Shown here piece by piece: positions 7,620-9,751 of a DNA stretch of 9,751 nucleotides. The notes beneath the pieces were generated by a model. That model saw nothing but the letters and a program-made list of their open reading frames with translations, did not search any database and was not told the origin of the DNA. Source of the DNA: Pseudomonadota bacterium (lineage in GTDB: Bacteria > Desulfobacterota > Syntrophia > Syntrophales > UBA5619); the NCBI GenBank assembly GCA_018896355.1, contig JAHIMW010000148.1:1-9751 (forward strand), in the 5' to 3' direction. The number at the start of each line of letters is the position of its first letter. Position 1 is the first letter of the stretch. Made by a program: the position numbers and the translations under genes.

Positions 7620-7695
7620 TGGTGGAGCTGGCGAGGATCGAACTCGCGGCCTCTTGAATGCCATTCAAGCGCTCTCCCAGCTGAGCTACAACCCC
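7620..7695 (-). tRNA. tRNA-Ala (anticodon GGC)
   Basis: The reverse strand folds as a full 76-base tRNA. The acceptor GGGGTTG pairs with CAGCTCC, including the G3-U70 wobble that marks alanine tRNAs; the D arm is GCTC...GAGC; the anticodon stem CTTGA/TCAAG has loop ATGGCAT, giving anticodon GGC for the GCC codon; and the T arm is GCGAG-TTCGATC-CTCGC. The discriminator is A and CCA is encoded. Transcription is leftward into the terminator at 7573-7619. Confidence 0.98.
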
Positions 7696-7725
7696 ACATG
7701 ATCTGCTTTCGCTGAAGAAGTCAGC

Positions 7726-7754
7726 TCCTAACACGAGATTTCGGGCGCTGTCAA
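7726..7754 (-). promoter_or_regulatory. Candidate promoter of tRNA-Ala
   Basis: On the minus strand a perfect TTGACA (7754-7749) is followed after 17 bases by TTAGGA (7731-7726), a poor -10. The predicted start lies about 24 bases before the mature tRNA. The -35 box is back to back with that of tRNA-Leu, 10 bases apart. Confidence 0.5.
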
Positions 7755-7764
7755 TACATTTTTC

Positions 7765-7793
7765 TTGACATTTTTGATCCCTGCTCCTAATAA
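7765..7793 (+). promoter_or_regulatory. Promoter of tRNA-Leu
   Basis: A perfect TTGACA (7765-7770) and TAATAA (7788-7793) are 17 bases apart. Transcription would start near 7800, a few bases before the tRNA at 7804. This is the strongest promoter-like sequence in the window. Confidence 0.8.
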
Positions 7794-7803
7794 TCACCGC
7801 CGT

Positions 7804-7890
7804 GCCGGAGTGGTGAAACTGGTAGACGCAGGGGACTCAAAATCCCCCGTCCGCAAGGGCATGACGGTTCGATTCCGTCCTCCGGCACCA
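7804..7890 (+). tRNA. tRNA-Leu (anticodon CAA)
   Basis: This 87-base class II tRNA has acceptor GCCGGAG pairing with CTCCGGC, an anticodon stem GGGGA/TCCCC with loop CTCAAAA (anticodon CAA, reading UUG), a long variable arm (GTCC-GCAA-GGGC), a T arm GACGG-TTCGATT-CCGTC and an encoded CCA. Its 3' end is 7 bases from the end of a tyrosine-recombinase gene, so it is the probable insertion site of the element to the right. Confidence 0.98.
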
Positions 7891-7897
7891 AGTAGAA
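7850..7897. other. Probable attachment site (attL) at the tRNA-Leu 3' end
   Basis: A tyrosine-recombinase gene lies immediately beside the intact 3' half of tRNA-Leu. In known tRNA-targeting elements the crossover core lies in the anticodon or T arm and the element carries a copy that restores the tRNA. The matching direct repeat at the far end is outside the window, so the exact core cannot be fixed and the limits given are approximate. Confidence 0.55.
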
Positions 7898-9043
7898 TCA
7901 ATGGGTTGCCCGTTCGGGCCGCCCTTCTTTTTTGTCTTCCGGAAGGGCGTGAAGTAATCCTGAAGTAATTTGACTCCGGAGGAACCCTTCGTACCGGGCC
8001 ATCGCGGACCGGGCGTCCTCCGAATCGACGGTGTTGTACCTGTCGAACATCGCCGTCGTCTTGTGGCCGGTGATCTTCATGATGACGCTGCGGTCCACCC
8101 CGGCCTTGCGCATGTTCGTGTTGAACGTGTGACGCAGATCGTGGACCCGGAAATCCTTGATACCCGCCTTGGCGCAGGCTTCGTTGAACGACGTCCGGAT
8201 GACGCCGATCGGTTGCCCTCGGTAGGTGAAGACCGCCTTGTGGCGGATCCGCCGGATTTTCCCCAGCTCCTTGAAGAGCGCCTTCAGGTCGTCGTTGAAG
8301 TAGATCCGCCGCGGCTCCGCGGTCTTCGTGTCGGCGGCCCTCAGCTCGATGAAACCCTCCTTCATGTTCACCCGATCCCAGGTCAGGTTGAAGATCTCGC
8401 CCGCCCGCATCCCCGTGTGGTAGGCGGTCGTGACGATGTCCGCCGCATGCTTCGGCAGGTGCGAGACGATCGCTTCGAACTCGGCGTGGGTGATGACCCT
8501 GTCGCGCTTGTTGTTTTCGGGCAGCATGGACACCTTGAAGCAGGGGTTTCTTTCGACCATCTCTTCCCGGATGGCCAGGTTGTAGATCCGTTTCATCAGG
8601 GCGAGCATCCGGTTCACCGTCGCCGGTTTGTAAACCCTCTTCTTGCCTTCGCGGGGCTTCGTCAGCATGTCGTACTGGAAGGTCTCGATCATTGCCGGCT
8701 TGATCTCCCGGGCGTTTCTAAGCCCGAAGTGGTCCTTGAGGATTTCCGATCTCTGCTCGTCCTTGTTGAAACTCTTTTTCTTCATCGCCACGGGCAGCTT
8801 CAGATACCAGCCCACCAGTTCCCGAAAGAGATAATCCTCCTTCTTCTCCAAGCCCAGGTGCTTCTTCTTTTCCCACTCCAGCATCTTCCGGCCGAAGGCC
8901 AGGTCGGCCATGCGCTTGCTGTGGCCGATCTTCTCGCTGGTGTATCGGATCTTTCCCGTTCGGGGGTCCACACCCTTGGGATACTGGATGATCCAGGGTC
9001 CGGCGGGTTCCCCCCTTCTTTTTTTCCTTCTGTAAACTCCCAT
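7898..9043 (-). CDS. int: Tyrosine recombinase / phage-type integrase
   Basis: The 381-residue product has the full catalytic set of the lambda-integrase family. R213 lies in TGMRAGEIFNLTW, K240 in ADTKTAEPR, H301 and R304 in HDLRHTFNT, H327 in GHKTTAMFDRY and nucleophile Y336 nine residues later. The N-terminal third (GVYRRKKRRGEPAGPWIIQY) is basic and probably binds arm-type sites; a core-binding helical domain follows at about 80-175. It would catalyse insertion and excision at tRNA-Leu. I prefer the ATG at 9043, with AAAGGA 8 bases upstream. A GTG at 9139 would add 32 residues without family resemblance. The last gene of a leftward set helicase - xis-like - int, it ends 7 bases from the tRNA. 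The gene appears intact. Confidence 0.95.
   Translation of the reverse strand: MGVYRRKKRRGEPAGPWIIQYPKGVDPRTGKIRYTSEKIGHSKRMADLAFGRKMLEWEKKKHLGLEKKEDYLFRELVGWYLKLPVAMKKKSFNKDEQRSEILKDHFGLRNAREIKPAMIETFQYDMLTKPREGKKRVYKPATVNRMLALMKRIYNLAIREEMVERNPCFKVSMLPENNKRDRVITHAEFEAIVSHLPKHAADIVTTAYHTGMRAGEIFNLTWDRVNMKEGFIELRAADTKTAEPRRIYFNDDLKALFKELGKIRRIRHKAVFTYRGQPIGVIRTSFNEACAKAGIKDFRVHDLRHTFNTNMRKAGVDRSVIMKITGHKTTAMFDRYNTVDSEDARSAMARYEGFLRSQITSGLLHALPEDKKEGRPERATH
7903..7940 (+). terminator. Intrinsic terminator of tRNA-Leu, inside the integrase 3' end
   Basis: GGG-TT-GCCC (7903-7911), loop GTTC and GGGC-CG-CCC (7916-7924) form a GC-rich stem with one internal loop, followed by TTCTTTTTTG. It would stop tRNA-Leu transcription. 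The same bases encode the last residues of the oppositely oriented integrase (about KKEGRPERATH). Confidence 0.6.
7950..7969. repeat. Two direct repeats TGAAGTAAT, 11 bp apart
   Basis: TGAAGTAAT occurs at 7950-7958 and 7961-7969, one helical turn apart, within the integrase 3' end and 60-80 bases from the tRNA. This placement suits arm-type integrase-binding sites, but it is also coding sequence and the match is short. Confidence 0.35.
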
Positions 9044-9177
9044 ACTCCAATTCCTTTCTCTATATGTGAGAAGGAATCGGCAAGACAGCGTTTTGGGCAC
9101 CACCTCCTTTCCAAGGTTTCGTAAAGGATTATGGCACACCGCGCCGCCCTGTCAATCGGTTTCTCTTCGATTTGTCC

Positions 9178-9360
9178 TCAGTTGATCTTCCGCAGCCGGT
9201 CCAGGAATTGGTCCACCTCCCGCCGGTCCCACTTCAGAAGCCGGCCGATCTTCTTGGTCGGAATCTGGAATCTCCCCAGGGAGATCTGGTTCCGGATCGT
9301 CTGCGGCTTCAGGCCGATGTAGGCCCCCAATTCCTTGATGTCCATCATCCGCTTTTCCAT
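9178..9360 (-). CDS. Excisionase/AlpA-like helix-turn-helix protein
   Basis: A product of about 60 residues with a MerR-like winged helix-turn-helix of the excisionase/AlpA type: MDIKELGAYIGLKPQTIRNQ forms the helix-turn-helix and GRLLKWDRREVDQFLDRL the wing and last helix. Such proteins direct recombination towards excision or activate the integrase gene. The start is placed at the ATG at 9360, which has AGGAG four bases upstream; an in-frame ATG at 9372 would add four residues but has no ribosome-binding site. It lies 55 bases after the helicase-like gene and 134 bases before int, where nothing is seen except an orphan AAAGGAGGTG at 9110-9101 and the int ribosome site. Confidence 0.85.
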   Translation of the reverse strand: MEKRMMDIKELGAYIGLKPQTIRNQISLGRFQIPTKKIGRLLKWDRREVDQFLDRLRKIN

Positions 9361-9383
9361 ACCGCTCCTCATGAAAAAGAAAG

Positions 9384-9403
9384 TTGCATGCGCTCATTGC
9401 ATG
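9384..9403. repeat. Direct repeats TTGCATG upstream of the xis-like gene
   Basis: TTGCATG occurs at 9384-9390 and 9397-9403 (13-bp period). The same stretch contains CATGC and GCATG as an inverted pair around 7 bases. It lies in the 55-base gap between the helicase-like and xis-like genes and could be an autoregulatory or Xis-binding site. No independent support is visible. Confidence 0.3.
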
Positions 9404-9414
9404 ACCTTGCCCGG

Positions 9415-9751
9415 TCACACAGACCTCTCCTTGATCGTGTCGAACCGCGAATACTCCCCATGGAAGAACAACAACGCCTCTCCGCCGGCGCTGTAGCGGG
9501 AGCCCTCGATCCGGCAGAGGGTTACGGGATCCAGCGCCTGATCCCGTGTCTCCATTCCTTCCTGAACGTCCCGCCCCTGACTCGCCTTGCGGTTCCGGTG
9601 CAGGATGATGAGATGATCGCAGTCGCTGAAGATGGAGGCGGAGTCCTTGAGGTCCATGGCCGTCATGACGGTGTCCGGCTGGATCTTCCTTGGTTGGGCG
9701 ATCAGGATGACGGGGATCTCCATCTCCTCGGCCAGAAACTTGAATGCCTGA
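9415..9751 (-). CDS. DnaB/RecA-fold helicase-like ATPase, C-terminal part
   Basis: The frame is open from the right edge to a TGA at 9415, giving about 111 C-terminal residues. It begins QAFKFLAEEMEIPVILIAQ, which matches the beta strand and polar residue (the 'LSQ' motif) of DnaB-type hexameric helicases. It continues MDLKDSASIFSDCDHLIILHRNRK, equivalent to the 'DLRESGSIEQDADLIMFIYR' region with its arginine-rich end. The Walker A and B motifs would be beyond 9751. The first visible ATG (9723) is internal, not the start. A replicative helicase or related ATPase beside int and xis suggests that the integrated element carries its own replication module. Related RecA-fold ATPases of phage or archaeal type cannot be excluded from this fragment. 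Confidence 0.75.
   Translation of the reverse strand, partial: QAFKFLAEEMEIPVILIAQPRKIQPDTVMTAMDLKDSASIFSDCDHLIILHRNRKASQGRDVQEGMETRDQALDPVTLCRIEGSRYSAGGEALLFFHGEYSRFDTIKERSV

Noticed and set aside
7936..7945. Perfect 10-bp palindrome CTTCCGGAAG in the int 3' end
   Set aside because: Short palindromes of this size are expected by chance in GC-rich coding DNA, and no second copy was seen.
9101..9110. AAAGGAGGTG on the minus strand upstream of int, a near-perfect Shine-Dalgarno sequence
   Set aside because: No start codon lies at a useful distance: GTG at 9100 is too close and nothing suitable follows within 5-12 bases. The ATG at 9043 has its own site, so I did not call a gene or an extended int start here.
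7970..9124. Plus-strand open frame of 384 codons opposite int
   Set aside because: The minus strand encodes an integrase with all catalytic residues; the plus-strand translation is His/Asp/Val/Arg-rich shadow sequence.

Overview
The window looks like bacterial chromosome of moderately high GC, with features typical of the former Deltaproteobacteria, most like a Syntrophales/Syntrophobacterales-type organism. That placement is inferred from three things: the N-terminal membrane anchor of the SurA/PpiD-like protein, the mreBCD-mrdA order, and a dispersed-repeat type (arms GACGGCTTCGTAAAAAG) that I associate from memory with these genomes. Species cannot be read from the sequence.

Layout. (1) Positions 1-3375, minus strand: the rod-shape/elongasome operon mreB-mreC-mreD-mrdA. 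The mrdA (PBP2) gene is cut by the left edge before its catalytic serine. mreC/mreD overlap by 4 bases and mreD/mrdA by 35. A 146-bp inverted-repeat element sits between mreB and mreC. mreB most likely starts at a TTG preceded by AGGAGG, and a hairpin lies at the predicted 5' end of its mRNA. (2) Positions 3376-3557: a divergent promoter region. (3) Positions 3558-5156, plus strand: a membrane-anchored SurA/PpiD-like periplasmic chaperone that seems to lack a recognisable parvulin active site. (4) Positions 5237-7519, plus strand: a 760-residue protein with a long helical N-terminal part of unknown function and a C-terminal class III nucleotidyl-cyclase-like domain. The domain keeps both metal-binding Asp residues and the Asn/Arg pair but lacks the usual purine-selecting residues. 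The gene looks more AT-rich than its neighbours and ends at a probable bidirectional terminator. (5) Positions 7620-7890: divergently transcribed tRNA-Ala(GGC) (minus) and tRNA-Leu(CAA) (plus), with back-to-back TTGACA promoters.

(6) From 7890 to the right edge: the left end of an integrated mobile element. A tyrosine-recombinase gene ends 7 bases from the 3' end of tRNA-Leu and is preceded, on the same strand, by an excisionase/AlpA-like helix-turn-helix gene and the C-terminal part of a DnaB/RecA-fold helicase-like gene cut by the right edge. This is the classic arrangement of a prophage, satellite or integrative element inserted at a tRNA 3' end; its cargo and its other attachment site lie outside the window.

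The elongasome genes and the envelope chaperone fit together as housekeeping envelope functions. The cyclase-like protein is the least explained gene. No CRISPR array, rRNA or insertion-sequence transposase is visible. No gene-free stretch exceeds 300 bases.
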